Numbered from the stretch's first letter, positions 1-11,413 are shown. The stretch is DNA of 64,000 nt from Erigeron canadensis (GCF_010389155.1 NC_057761.1:11720501-11784500), one strand, 5' to 3'. Numbers and translations: made by a program. The notes: generated from the letters alone by a model not told the origin.

Positions 1-1532
1 ATCGAACCCAAAACTGTCTCTGAAGCTCTTCGTGATCCAGAGTGGGTTAAGGCAATGCAAGAAGAACTCGCTCAGTTTGAAAGACTAAAAGTATGGAGAT
101 TAGTTCCAAATCCAAGAAAAGATGAACCAATCGGAACAAAGTGGATTTTCAAGAACAAAAAGGATGAAAATGGAGTGGTAGTAAGGAACAAAGCTCGACT
201 TGTTGCAAAGGGTTACTGCCAACAACCTGGTGTTGACTTCGACGAAACTTTTGCTCCAGTTGCAAGAATGGAGGCCATTCGGATTTTCTTAGCTTATGCC
301 GCATTCCGAAACTTCACTGTGTTTCAAATGGATGTGAAGACAGCTTTCTTGAATGGTGACCTCAAAGAAGAAGTTTACGTTGAACAACCAGAAGGTTTTG
401 TTGATCATGAAAGACCAAACCATGTCTACATGTTAGACAAGGCTCTCTACGGTCTTAAGCAAGCACCCCGTGCATGGTATGATTCCTTAACTACTTTCTT
501 GATAAGAGGTGGCTTTACCAAAGGCACAATTGACCCAACTCTGTTCATTCATAAACAAGGTAAACATGTTCTTTTTGTCCAAATATATGTTGATGACATT
601 ATCTTTGGGTCAACCAGACAAACATTTTGCCAAAACTTTTCATCTCAAATGGTTAATCATTTTGAAATGAGTATGATTGGGGAAATGAACTACTTTTTGG
701 GTCTTCAAATCAAACAATTACCAAATGGTATTTTTATATCACAAGGTAAATACATAAGTGATATGTTGAAAAAATTTGATATGACTTCATGTTCTTCAAT
801 TTCTACCCCAATGGCTACTCGAACAAACATAAATGCTGATAAAAATGGGAAATGATTTAACCAAAATAGATATAGAAGCATGATTGGTTCATTGTTGTAT
901 CTTACAGTATCTCGCCCAAATATAATGTTTGCAACATGTATGTGTGCTAGGTATCAAGCTACTCCAACTGATTTACATTTTCAAGCCGTGAAACGAATAT
1001 TTCGTTATCTGAAGAGTACACCCAATTTAGGTCTCTAGTATCCAAGGGATACTGGATTCAATCTAACTGCCTATTCAGATGCAGATCATCCAGGTTGTAA
1101 GCTTGATCGCAAGAGCACTTCCGGTACTTTACAATTTTTGGGTGATAAAATTGTGAGTTGGTCTTCCAAGAAACAAAACTGTGTGTCACTATCAACAGCT
1201 GAAGCTGAATATGTGGTGCGGCTAGTTGTTGTGCTCAAGTGTTATGGATGAAGACTCAGCTTACTGATTATGGTCTGAAATATGATCATATTCCCATCTA
1301 TTGTGAATCTCAAAGTGCCATTGCTATTGCAGTCAACTCAGTAAACCACTCTCGATCAAAGCATATAGATGTGAGATATCATTTTCTCAAAGATCATATT
1401 GAGAACGGTGACATCGAACTCTACTTTGTGGGAACTGACTACCAACTTGCAGATTTGTTCACTAAACCATTGGATGAGAAAAGGTTTAACTTTCTTATCT
1501 TTAAGCTTGGCATGTTAAATCTTGAACCTTAA
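1..1532 (+). pseudogene. pol: copia pol, reverse transcriptase and RNase H (broken)
   Basis: Reverse transcriptase signatures are visible: [11 protein letters not shown] near 325-360 and the catalytic YVDDIIFGS near 583-612. RNase H follows with YSDAD near 1,070, STAEAEY near 1,195 and the terminal LADLFTKPLDEKRF near 1,447-1,490, ending in LNLEP and a stop at 1,532. Breaks relative to copies I and II: a TGA at 853-855, a Trp-to-TAG change near 1,036, and a one-base loss near 1,216 (GTGGTGCGG where element II has GTGGCTGCGG). That loss moves the last 97 residues to another frame. Copy I shares the one-base loss but not the two stops. It is not able to make a full Pol. Confidence 0.92.
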
Positions 1533-2044
1533 CTTATTTTGTTCTTAATACATTCTTGAAAAACAAAATACAAAATTTGAAAAGACAAAAATCAAATACA
1601 AAAATATAAAATTTTGAAAAATAACAAAATGATTTTCCTTATTTTTTTTCCTTTATAAAGAGGCTTACATATACTATGTATGTAACCCGGGCTTCATAGT
1701 TTTATTTATATCATAGTGGCTTATACAGATTCTGTTTATAACCCGTGCTTCATTGTTTTATTTATTTCCAAAAAGGCTTTCATGATTTCTTTTAAAAACA
1801 CTAGGCAAAAATTATTTTTCCCGCCAAAAGATTTTGTTACTTTCCATTGTTAAACAAATTTTTTTTCAAAACTCTCAATTGTTGATATGAGAAGCAAAGG
1901 ATTGAACGCCTTTGTGTACTCCTAAGTTGTCTCATCTTGAACAATTGATTGAGTTAAATGTACTTAAATGTTTTATTTTGCATCCAACTTGTTGATGTAA
2001 GATGCGAAGGATCGAACGTCTTTGCATCCAACTTGTTGATGTAA
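1..2044 (+). mobile_element. Ty1/copia Sirevirus-like element, 3' part (copy 0)
   Basis: The window opens inside the reverse transcriptase of a copia element and runs through RNase H into about 500 bp of non-coding tail. Copy I (minus strand) and element II (plus strand) carry the same proteins at high similarity. The left end lies outside the window. No LTR follows; the tail stops at the inverted-repeat centre near 2,022. The family is assigned to the Sirevirus (SIRE/Maximus) branch from the RNase H end, the very long Gag of its sister copies and the multiple polypurine tracts in the sister tails. That assignment is inference from sequence features, not from a tree. Confidence 0.85.
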
Positions 2045-2275
2045 AAGGCGTTCGATCCTTCGCATCTTACATCAACAAGTTGGATGCAAAATAAAACATT
2101 TAAGTACATTTAACTCAATTAATTGTTCAAGATGAGACAACTAGGGAGTACACAAAAGGCGTTCGATCCTTCGCATCTTACATCAACAAGTTGGATGCAA
2201 AATAAAACATTTAAGTACATTTAACTCAATCAATTGTTCAAGATGAGACAACTTAGGAGTACACAAAGGCGTTCA
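1907..2275. repeat. tail tandem repeat of about 110 bp with AAGGCG box
   Basis: Boxes reading AAGGCG followed by TTCGATCCTT lie on the plus strand at 2,045, 2,156 and 2,266, spaced 111 and 110 bp. Each is followed by cgcatcttacatcaacaag or a diverged form. The left arm of the inverted repeat has the same boxes in reverse at 1,907 and 2,017. The two full units 2,045-2,155 and 2,156-2,265 differ at only a few positions. The repeat lies in the non-coding tail of copies 0 and I, downstream of pol. Confidence 0.8.
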
Positions 2276-2645
2276 ATCCTTTGCTTCTCATATCAACAAT
2301 TGAGAGTTTTGAAAAAAAATTTGTTTAACAATGGAAAGTAACAAAATCTTTTGGCGGGAAAAATAATTTTTGCCTAGTGTTTTTAAAAGAAATCATGAAA
2401 GCCTTTTTGGAAATAAATAAAACAATGAAGCACGGGTTATAAACAGAATCTGTATAAGCCACTATGATATAAATAAAACTATGAAGCCCGGGTTACATAC
2501 ATAGTATATGTAAGCCTCTTTATAAAGGAAAAAAAATAAGGAAAATCATTTTGTTATTTTTCAAAATTTTATATTTTTGTATTTGATTTTTGTCTTTTCA
2601 AATTTTGTATTTTGTTTTTCAAGAATGTATCAAGAACAAAATAAG

Positions 2646-5600
2646 TTAAGGTTCAAGATTTAACATGCCAAGCTTAAAGATAAGAAAGTTAAACCTTTTC
2701 TCATCCAATGGTTTAGTGAACAAATCTGCAAGTTGGTAGTCAGTTCCCACAAAGTAGAGTTCGATGTCACCGTTCTCAATATGATCTTTGAGAAAATGAT
2801 ATCTCACATCTATATGCTTTGATCGAGAGTGGTTTACTGAGTTGACTGCAATAGCAATGGCACTTTGAGATTCACAATAGATGGGAATATGATCATATTT
2901 CAGACCATAATCAGTAAGCTGAGTCTTCATCCATAACACTTGAGCACAACAACTAGCCGCACCACATATTCAGCTTCAGCTGTTGATAGTGACACACAGT
3001 TTTGTTTCTTGGAAGACCAACTCACAATTTTATCACCCAAAAATTGTAAAGTACCGGAAGTGCTCTTGCGATCAAGCTTACAACCTGCATGATCTGCATC
3101 TGAATAGGCAGTTAAATTGAATCCAGTATCCCTTGGATACCAGAGACCTAAATTGGGTGTACCCTTTAAATAACGAAATATTCGTTTCACGGCTTGAAAA
3201 TGTAAATCAGTTGGAGCAGCTTGATACCTAGCACACATACATGTTGCAAACATTATATTTGGGCGAGATGTTGTGAGATACAACAATGAACCAATCATAC
3301 TTCTATATCTCTTTTGGTCAAATGGTTTCCCATTTTTATCAGCATTAATATTTGTACGAGCAGCCATTGGAGTGGAAATTGAAGAACAAGTAGTCATATA
3401 AAACTTTTTCAACATGTCATGAATATATTTACCTTGTGATATAAAAATACCATTTGGTAGTTGTTTGATTTGAAGACCCAAAAAGTAGTTCATTTCCCCA
3501 ATCATGCTCATTTTAAAATGATTAACCATTAGAGATGAAAAGTTTCGGCAAAATGTTTGACTGGTTGACCCAAAGATAATGTCATCAACATATATTTGGA
3601 CAAGAAGAACATGTTTACCTTGTTTACGAATGAACAGGGTAGGGTCTATTGTGCCTTTGGTAAAGCCACCTCTAATCAAGAAAGTAGACAAGGAATCATA
3701 CCATGCGCGGGGTGCTTGCTTAAGACCGTAGAGAGCCTTGTCTAACCTGTAGACATGGTTTGGTCTTTTGGGACCAACAAAACCTTCAGGTTGTTCAACG
3801 TAAACTTCTTCTTTGAGGTCACCATTCAAGAAAGCTGTCTTCACATCCATTTGAAACACTGTAAAGTTTCTGAATGCAGCATAGGCTAAGAAGATCCGAA
3901 TGGCTTCCATTCTTGCAACTGGAGCAAAAGTTTCATCAAAATCAACACCAGGTTGCTGGCAATAACCCTTTGCAACTAATCGAGCTGTGTTCCTTACTAC
4001 CACTCCATTCTCATCCTTTTTGTTCTTGAAAATCCACTTTGTGCCAATCGATTCATCTTTTCTTGGATTTGGAACTACTCTCCATACTTTCAGTCTTTCA
4101 AACTGAGCGAGTTCGTCTTGCATAGCTTTAACCCATTCTGTATCTCGAAGAGCTTCAGAAACAGTTTTGGGTTCAATGTTGCTAAGAGAAAATGCAACAA
4201 GACACTCATTAACTGAAGTACGAGTAGTTACTCCGGCTTGTGGGTCTCCAATAATTTGATCTGTAGGATGATCTTTTCGCATACGTGACCATTTGCGATC
4301 ATGAGGAAGAGGATCTTGTTGATTGACATCAACATCATCATCATTAAAACCAGAGTTTTGCTGAGATATGGAATCATAGCTTGGTATAACAGCTTCCTCG
4401 TAAGATGGATGATCGAAATCAAGAGGCACATATACATTTGGAGTGTTCATCTGATTGGTAGTCTGGGTATATTGGGTAGGTTGTTCTTGAATATTCACTA
4501 GAGAAGAATTATCAGGAGAGGATTGAGAAGAAGAATCATTAGAAGAGGATGAAGAACTACTACTTGAAGAAGTAGCATTTTGCTTAGAAGAACTTGATGA
4601 TGATTCATGATTGTTATCAGGAACTAGATCATGATTAGAAACTGGTTCAACAATAACTTGAGGTTCTTCATCATGAATCGGTTTAGTTTTGTAGAATTCT
4701 TCAAAAAGAATATCTAACTCATCACTTGTTGGAGCTGGAAACTTCTTGAATTTAGATGCCAAAGTAGAAGTCCTTGATGAAGTACTTGAATCACTTGGAT
4801 CATTACTTGTTGGTAGCAAACTTTCTTGCTCAAAGATCATTCCGGACATCTCATCAAACCAAACATTCATTGTTTCTTGAATTGTATTTGTTCGGCGATT
4901 GTAGATTCGGTAAGCAATTGATGTCTTGGAATAACCAACTAAGTAACCTTCATCACCTTTCTTCTCGAACTTTTCAAGATTTTCCTGAGCATTCAGAGTA
5001 TAACAAACACACCCAAAGATATGAAAATAGTTGATGTTGGGTTTCCGTTTGTTAACAACCTCATAAGGAGTCTTCTCAAAACGCTGATTAACAATGGACC
5101 AATTCTGAGTGTGACAAGCAGTGTCAACAGCTTCAGCCCACATGTTAGAAGGTAACTTAGAATAAGCAAGCATGGTTCTTGCAGCTTCCACAAGCGTTCG
5201 ATTTCTCCTTTCAACGACACCGTTTTGTTGTGGAGTACGAACCACAGAGAATTGGTGAGTAATGCCTTTGGATTTACAAAATTCATCAAACACGGCATTT
5301 CTGAACTCAATTCCGTTATCTGAACGGATGTAACGGACTGGAAGTTGAAGATTTACTTGAGTAGAAGTGATGAAATCGATCAAAGTTTGAGTTGTTTCAT
5401 CTTTGGAGGCAAGAAACTTGACCCAAGTATATCTTGAATAATCATCAACAATAACTAAGATGTATCTATTCCAATTTCGGCTTTGTACTTTCATCGGCCT
5501 ACAAAGATCCATGTGAAGCAAATGAAGAGGTGCTAACGAATTAGGAGATTTCTTTGGTTTATGAGAAGCTCGTTTAATCTTCCCAACAGCACAAGAAGGA

Positions 5601-6124
5601 CAAACATGCTCACTCTCATACTTATAGTCTGGCAAGCCTTCAACATGATGCTTGTTGATCAAAGTATTGATGGTAGGAAAATTTAGGTGAGAAAGCCTTC
5701 TATGCCACAACCAAGAATTCTTTGATGTATCTTTCGAAATGAGACAAATATTATCGCTTGGTTGGTTATCATCGAGATTAACGGTAAAAAGGTTATCATC
5801 GCGGTCGCCACACAAAATGTCAACTTCATCTAGAGTTTGAACTTTGCAAAGAGATTGTCGAAAAAGAACTTGAAGATTGTTATCACAGAATTGTCCAACA
5901 CTGAACAAGTTATGACTTAATCCTTCAACATAGTGAACTTTCTTAATGACAATTCCATTGCGTTCAATATCACCATAGCCTAAGATAGGAGCGAAATTGT
6001 TGTTACCAAATCGAACAGTTCCCATGAATCGTTCGATAAAGTTCTTGAGCAATGCTTTATTGCCAGTCATGTGTTTTGAACACCCGGAATCGAGTATCCA
6101 AACACAGATGGTTATTTCCTGCAA
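2646..6124 (-). pseudogene. pol: copia pol: protease, integrase, RT, RNase H
   Basis: The main frame (6,124 to 2,927, about 1,065 residues) shows, in order: aspartic protease [10 protein letters not shown] near residues 12-21; GAG-pre-integrase [12 protein letters not shown] near 138; integrase core with LHMDLC near 204, SDNGIEF near 269 and the Glu in [10 protein letters not shown] near 306; a Ser-rich linker near 500-560; RT with [11 protein letters not shown] near 758 and YVDDIIFGS near 846; RNase H with YSDADHAG near 1,008. A one-base deletion near 2,962 then shifts the C-terminal 97 residues (2,939-2,646) to another frame. The integrase segment has a Gly-to-Arg change in the LHMDLCGPM box. 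The longest Pol frame in the window, but defective at RNase H. Confidence 0.93.
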
Positions 6125-6134
6125 TCAAATAGAA

Positions 6135-9100
6135 TTAACCGACTTTAGGTACCCACTTGAAGACGGGTCCTTTATGGTTAGTTAAAACAGGCAGGGTATA
6201 TAACTTAGGATACGCATACAAACATGCTTTAGAATCAACATAGGCATTAACAAGCACATTATCAACAAGCATATTTGGATTAAACAAACGAACATTAACA
6301 CATGAATTAAAAGTAACATGTGTACCAGCATTCAAACCATACACATGAGAAGTAACATTGCTTATAACATCACAAGGCATAGCCTTGGCACCATTAACAT
6401 TTGTTTTTAAAGAGGATTTAAAAGATAAATTGTTTGACACATCAGAAACTAGCTTCTTCTTACTACCCGCTTTTCTCCTTTGTCTTTTCTTCCTTTTCTC
6501 AACTTTAGTGATCTTAGGTATTAAAGACTTAGCTACCCATTTAGACTCACTAATCAAGCTCTTTCCACCTGTTGGATTGACACTAAGAAGATTAGAACGA
6601 GAGTTTTGAAGTACTTTTATCTTTTTAGACTCTTCTAGAGGTGCGGAAACTTCTTGTTTCTTAGGTTTATCATGAGAAAACCAGCCATATCTATCCCTAT
6701 ACCTAGTTGCACCATTTGAAGCATCCCTAGTTACCAAAACTGAGCTAGATTTAGAAACTTTAGGTAATGAACTAGATTGAGAGTTAGATGAAGAAACATT
6801 TGAATTGATTTCCAGAAGCATCACTTTGTTGTATTGGATTTTGGGAATGGTCTCAACTTGTTTGGTTTTGACATGCTTTTCCGGTGTAGGACACTTTGTT
6901 TTTAACTTATTGATTCTTGGTTTTGTAACAGTCTTCGGTTCAGTCTTGACAAGTTTTGGAATAACTCGTTTCTTTGAATAATATGAAGTTGGATTTTTGG
7001 ACAACAATTTTGGAGATTCCTCTTTTGATTCAACTTTGATTTTGGTAGATTCAATCTTTTTCTCAGTTTCAGAATCAAAAGCATATTCTCCCTCCATGAA
7101 TTTATCAAAATCATCTTTTGTGAAAGGTTTAACTAAGGAGATTTTTGAAAAATCAGGAATCTTGGTATCCAACTTCACACTATAGGTAGTCTCAGGAATT
7201 AGATCAACTTGAACTGACACATCTTTGGTTTCACAAGAAATTAGAGTAGAAGTATCAACACCTATACTAGCACTAAGCTTAGAGTGAACAACTAACTCTT
7301 CAAGAGAATCACAAGTGAAAAACCTATAGTAGTACCATATCAAAACTAAACTATGTGCAAGTTCGTCATTAGATAAATCAGTTTGCACATAATCATCAGC
7401 TATAGTAGCAACAGTTTGACATGAACACTCAAGAGAATCAGTCAAGGTCTCGGTGGAGAAATCAGTAGATGAAACACAAGTAGTCTGAGTGAAATGGTCT
7501 ACTACAGCGCTTAGATTAGTTTGAGTAGAAACATTCACACAAACTTTCTTGGTGTCTACATCAATTAATTCATTATCTGAACTTTGATTTTGAGACTTCA
7601 GATGATCAATGACTTGTTGTTGAGAATTCACCTTTTGTTGTAAACCTTATATTTGTTTTTCCAAAATTGTGGATGGAACATACATTTTAGTAGATTTAGG
7701 TGAAATACCAATTGACTCTTGGTTTTGAAAATTTGATGCTATTTCTTCTAACTTGAAAATTGAAGATTCTTTAAAATTATAGGAAGCATTTATAGCATCA
7801 TAGTTAACCAAAAATTTAGTTTGAGGTATTTTCTCAACATCATCAGTTTCAAATTCGTCATCCAGTGGACGAATAAATTGTTGTACCATACCAAGGCGAA
7901 GAAATTTTTCATCATACAGAGGTTCAATTTGGTCTTTTGCCTTTTGTAATGGAGTGATATTCTCAAATCCCAACCCATGAAGAAGTTCCGATTTGTCAAT
8001 TTTCGACTTGTTGAAATAGGCGGTAAAATCCAAAAGAGGGTTTTGTTCAACTTTATATAACTTCTCTTGATAAAAAAGTATATTCTTTTTGAATTCCTCA
8101 ATTTGGTTTTTAAGATTTTCAATCTCAACACCTTTTAAAAAACAAGTATGTTTTAAATCAGAAATCTTTCTTTCTAGTTCAACATTGTTTGGTTTGGATT
8201 CTTGAAGCTTTTAATTAAGAATATCAACATCCATTTGTCTAGCATTTGCTCGAAGCCACTCATTGGTCTTTTGAATTTCAAGATCTTGATTGGCTTTTTC
8301 AAGATCATGAACGGTCTTTTCAAGATTGTGACATTTATGCAATAACTTAGAATCAGGAGAGGCATGCAACTCACATTCTTTAACCAACATCCTTTCTTTG
8401 TATGATTGAAAGTCTTGTTTAATAGTTTCATGATCAAAAAGTAATTTTGAATATTCTTCAAAGAGTTTTGAAAATTCACTTTTAGAAAATGAAATACTAT
8501 TTTTCAACATCTTATTTTTGTTGGTTAATGACATGATATGAGTTGTCAAATTTGATAAAGCTAAATCAAACGACTCTTTATCTTTAACTATTGAAAAAGC
8601 AGAGTGTAGATTTACCTCATCATCCGGGTACTCATCATCAGTGCTTTCAGCCTCAAAAGCTTTGTCCTTGGCCAACCTCACCATGAAACACACATTTGCA
8701 GAGAGATCTTCATCTTCATCATCCGAGAGCAACAGCCATTTATCATCTTCAGCAAGCAATGCATGACCGGCTTCCACTTGCTTTGCTAACAACATCTTCT
8801 GCTTGTAGTACTCATAGTTCCGCTTACGAGGTTGCTTGCAATCAATTGCAAAATGACCAGGATTTCCACAATTGTAGCACTTTTTATCAGAAGCTTTACC
8901 CTTCTCAACTACTTGTTTGTCATAACCTTCAACTTTCTTTTCAACATGCTTGGATCCACTTGATTCACCTTGACCATTATTCTTAGAATGATAGTGTTCC
9001 TTCTTGGGAAATGCACTTGTGGAAGAAGTGCGGAGAATATTGTTTGTTGGCCTCGCTTTGTAGAACTTTTTCTTGAAGTGCTTGGTAACTGCGTCAAGAG

Positions 9101-9923
9101 CTTGATATAATTCGTCAGAAACACCATCTCTTGGAGCCAACATATCATCTCCCTCCTCATTAGACGAAGAAACAACTACCATTTGCCTTTTAAGAGATTC
9201 AGAAACCTTCTTTTCAACAATTAATGCCAAAGGATCAGAAGATACAACTTCTGGCATTTTGTTTGATAAAGCTTTGTTTAGGACTTGATGTTCATTGAGT
9301 TTGAAGGATTCATGAAGATTATGGAAGAAGAACTTGGCCAGATTTTGATGTTGCTTAATCTGAGTTCCATAATCTTCCCACTCAGGACCAAGACCTTTGA
9401 TGAATTTGCTGTTTAACTCAATCTCTGATTTATGGACATTGTTCTTCCGAAGTTCATTTATGACATTGCAAAATCTACAGTAGACAGCCTCTAGAGATTC
9501 ATTTGGCAATTTGCTGAAGTTGTCAAACTCAATCAACACATTTGTCAATCTAATTGTTGAAGTTAGGTCAGATCCTTCCATTTGTCTTGCCACCTCATCC
9601 CATATCTCCTTGGCTGTATTATAAGAATCAACAGAACCATAGATTTCATCTGGTAGTGCTTTGTATAAGCATGATCTAGCTCTGTTATCTGCAGTTGTTC
9701 GATCTTTTTGTTCAGCATTCAAAAGATCAAGAGTGAGTATTGCACCGGTAGTGGGATGGCGATGAACTGCAAGTCCATTAAGAATGGAATCTTTAAGTAG
9801 GTGACCATTTGGTTGACATTCCACATAGTCAATGAATCTTTTCTTCCATAGTCCATAAGAACCACGGTAGAGAACTGGAGGTCTTGTATCTGAACTTAAA
9901 GCCAATGCTTCACGAGAAGCCAT
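6135..9923 (-). pseudogene. gag: copia gag, very long, with CCHC knuckle (two nonsense codons)
   Basis: One frame runs from ATG at 9,923 to the TAA at 6,135 (about 1,260 codons), interrupted by TAA at 8,211-8,213 and another TAA near 7,644. The N-terminal 250 residues are the UBN2/copia-type capsid region (from MASREALAL). A zinc knuckle CX2CX4HX4C (CYNCGNPGHFAIDC) lies near residues 348-361, followed by an acidic DDEDED stretch and a long predicted coiled-coil region (about 430-620). Distal to it are several TQT motifs (7,532-7,380), a Lys-rich basic region (KKRQRRKAGSKKK, near 6,480) and the end KWVPKVG. Element II ends its gag frame at the same place. Pol lies in the +1 frame directly after. 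Confidence 0.9.
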
Positions 9924-11087
9924 TTGAAATTGATTTGATTTGAAAAGAGATTTGAATTAAGATTTGAAGAAACTGGGAAACGAAACGATCTTGGATGAGA
10001 TCGTCTTAGAAGATCGTCTTGACAGGAGATCGTCTTAAGTGAAAAACAGTTGAGACGATTTGAATGAGATCGTCTTGGAGACTTTGAGTTAAACTTGGTT
10101 AAGTATTGAAAATGAAATTGAAATTGAAAATGAAATGAATTGAAACGATCTTGAGAGAATCGTTTTGGAATTTGGAAATGAAACGGTCTTGATGAAGATC
10201 GTCTTGGGTTTTGATGACTTGTCAAAATTTTCTAAGTATTTTTGAGAAAAAATGGACAGAGTTTTAGTATGAAATGGAATGAAAGAAATTTGAGCAAAAC
10301 TAATCAATAAGATCAGTTACCCAGGAAGTGTGTGATTCCCAATCACAACGACTTCAAATGTTCAACCAAACCACAACACCTTGCACAAGAAACTGAGACG
10401 ATCTTGTCAGGATCGTCTTGTGTTTCAAGAAGCTGAGACGATCTTGTCAGCATCGTCTTGGCTTTCTGTCACAAAACTTAACAATTTTCAAATACTTTTT
10501 AGTATTTGAATTGACCAAACCGATCCTTACGGATTAGTTAGCCACAAACAAACACTTAACCTCACAACCACTTCGTCCTACAAGATACAAAGCACAAAGT
10601 ATGAGAAATGAATAATCAAGCACTGAGACGATCTGAGAAAGATCGTCCTAGTGAAGATCGTCTGAAGGTCATCTTCTTCATCACAACAGTTTGCAAAAAC
10701 TCCATTGATGACTTTTAAAGCTTCAAAATCTTTCGAATTACTTGGAGTTAGAACTTGAAATCACTTGCAAAATGTTTGTAATCACGTCCACAACAAATCC
10801 TTGAACAAAATTCAGCTAATAACACAACAGAATCAAAATCCAAATTTTGAGCGCCAAAAACCAAAAATTCAATCTCGAGAATTCGATTGAATTGGAACGT
10901 AAAACTTGACAGAATTATGTTTTGAGATATGAGGAATCTATTGGTGAACAAAAATTGATGATTTTATGTGTTTTAATCCATGATAAATGATGAAACAGGG
11001 GACAGTATGAAAAACGTTTTTTTGATATGAATTTGGATGAAAATTGAGATCAAAATCAGTTATGGATCGATATCAAAGTGATGTTTT
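9924..11087 (-). other. 5' leader of copy I between PBS and gag
   Basis: About 1.16 kb of non-coding leader. It holds the hairpin array listed separately and is otherwise AT-rich, without an ORF that has a counterpart in element II. The leader of element II (23,355-24,644) aligns with it by eye over its whole length, including the stretch near the PBS and the stretch just before gag. Confidence 0.8.
9982..10663. repeat. array of GACGATCTT/AAGATCGTC hairpins in the leader
   Basis: Inverted-repeat units of the form ACGATCTT, 2-8 nt, (A)GATCGTC occur at about 9,984-10,035 (several overlapping half-sites), 10,052-10,077, 10,143-10,166, 10,180-10,207, 10,394-10,420, 10,434-10,460 and 10,624-10,663. 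Each could fold as a short stem in RNA or act as a dyad site in DNA. Sequence between units is unrelated. The same array, at different detailed positions, is present in element II and at the right end of the window. Confidence 0.85.
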
Positions 11088-11099
11088 GCTCTGATACCA
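11088..11099 (-). promoter_or_regulatory. primer-binding site of copy I (tRNA-iMet type)
   Basis: On the minus strand this reads TGGTATCAGAGC, the usual plant copia PBS complementary to the 3' end of initiator tRNA-Met. It lies two bases inside the 5' LTR. Confidence 0.92.
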
Positions 11100-11101
11100 C
11101 A

Positions 11102-11413
11102 TATCATAACCCGATTTCTTCTCTGGATTTGATCTCAACAATGGCGGATCAAGTGTGTGTGAGTTCTTGGTGTGTTTAGTGTGTGTGTGATTTCTAGAGA
11201 GAGAGATTGGAACGAACTGGATTAAATGTATGTAAAAATGGATCAAAGGCTTATGATTTCTAAGGAGTTGAGGGTATTTATAGTTTAAATCTACAATTAA
11301 GCTAATTAACACTCCTAGTCCCTCAACCTTAGAAATCATTTCACCATGTCTTAACAACAACTAAGTTCACTTAACTTAAATTACAATTTATCACTATTTT
11401 TGGATTTCTAACA
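11102..11413 (-). repeat. 5' LTR of copy I
   Basis: 312 bp, matching the LTRs of element II (313 and 315 bp) over its length. It starts TGTTAGAAAT on the minus strand. The 3' terminus reads TATGATA rather than the TTATTACA of element II, so the canonical CA end is mutated to TA. A TATA-like motif (CTATAAATACCC, minus strand, near 11,273-11,284) matches the one in element II. Confidence 0.88.

Larger units (their letters stand above)
1..4177. repeat. large inverted repeat, arms 1-2022 and 2156-4177
   Basis: Homologous points in the two arms always add up to 4,178: the start of the visible RT ORF (55 and 4,123), the Pol stop (1,532 and 2,646), a tail box (1,907 and 2,271) and a second box (2,017 and 2,161). 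There is therefore no net indel over 2 kb. The 133-bp spacer 2,023-2,155 is not symmetric. By eye the arms are almost identical from about 1,087 inward (the last 97 Pol residues match 97/97), while the outer RT part differs at roughly 5% of residues. The left arm may continue beyond the window. Confidence 0.85.
2045..11413 (-). mobile_element. Ty1/copia Sirevirus-like element, copy I (no 3' LTR)
   Basis: Read on the minus strand: 5' LTR 11,413-11,102, PBS, leader of about 1.16 kb, gag, pol, then about 600 bp of tail that ends at the inverted-repeat centre. No 3' LTR is present. The right end (11,413) abuts the tail of copy III, whose first bases match element II from 32,386 onward, so copy I appears to have inserted into copy III or been joined there. 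The coding part has nonsense codons but keeps recognisable Gag, protease, integrase, RT and RNase H. Confidence 0.85.

Noticed and set aside
1..4177. Inverted repeat dismissed as a simple assembly palindrome
   Set aside because: The arms differ at many sites in the RT part and have an asymmetric spacer, which a missed-adapter duplication would not produce; kept as a real structure pending read support.
9982..10663. Regularly repeated palindromes considered as a CRISPR-like array
   Set aside because: Spacing is irregular, units overlap, the context is a plant retrotransposon leader and there are no cas genes.
11073..11360. Minus-strand ORF of 95 codons
   Set aside because: It is the translation of LTR and PBS (it ends in the PBS itself), with no protein similarity.
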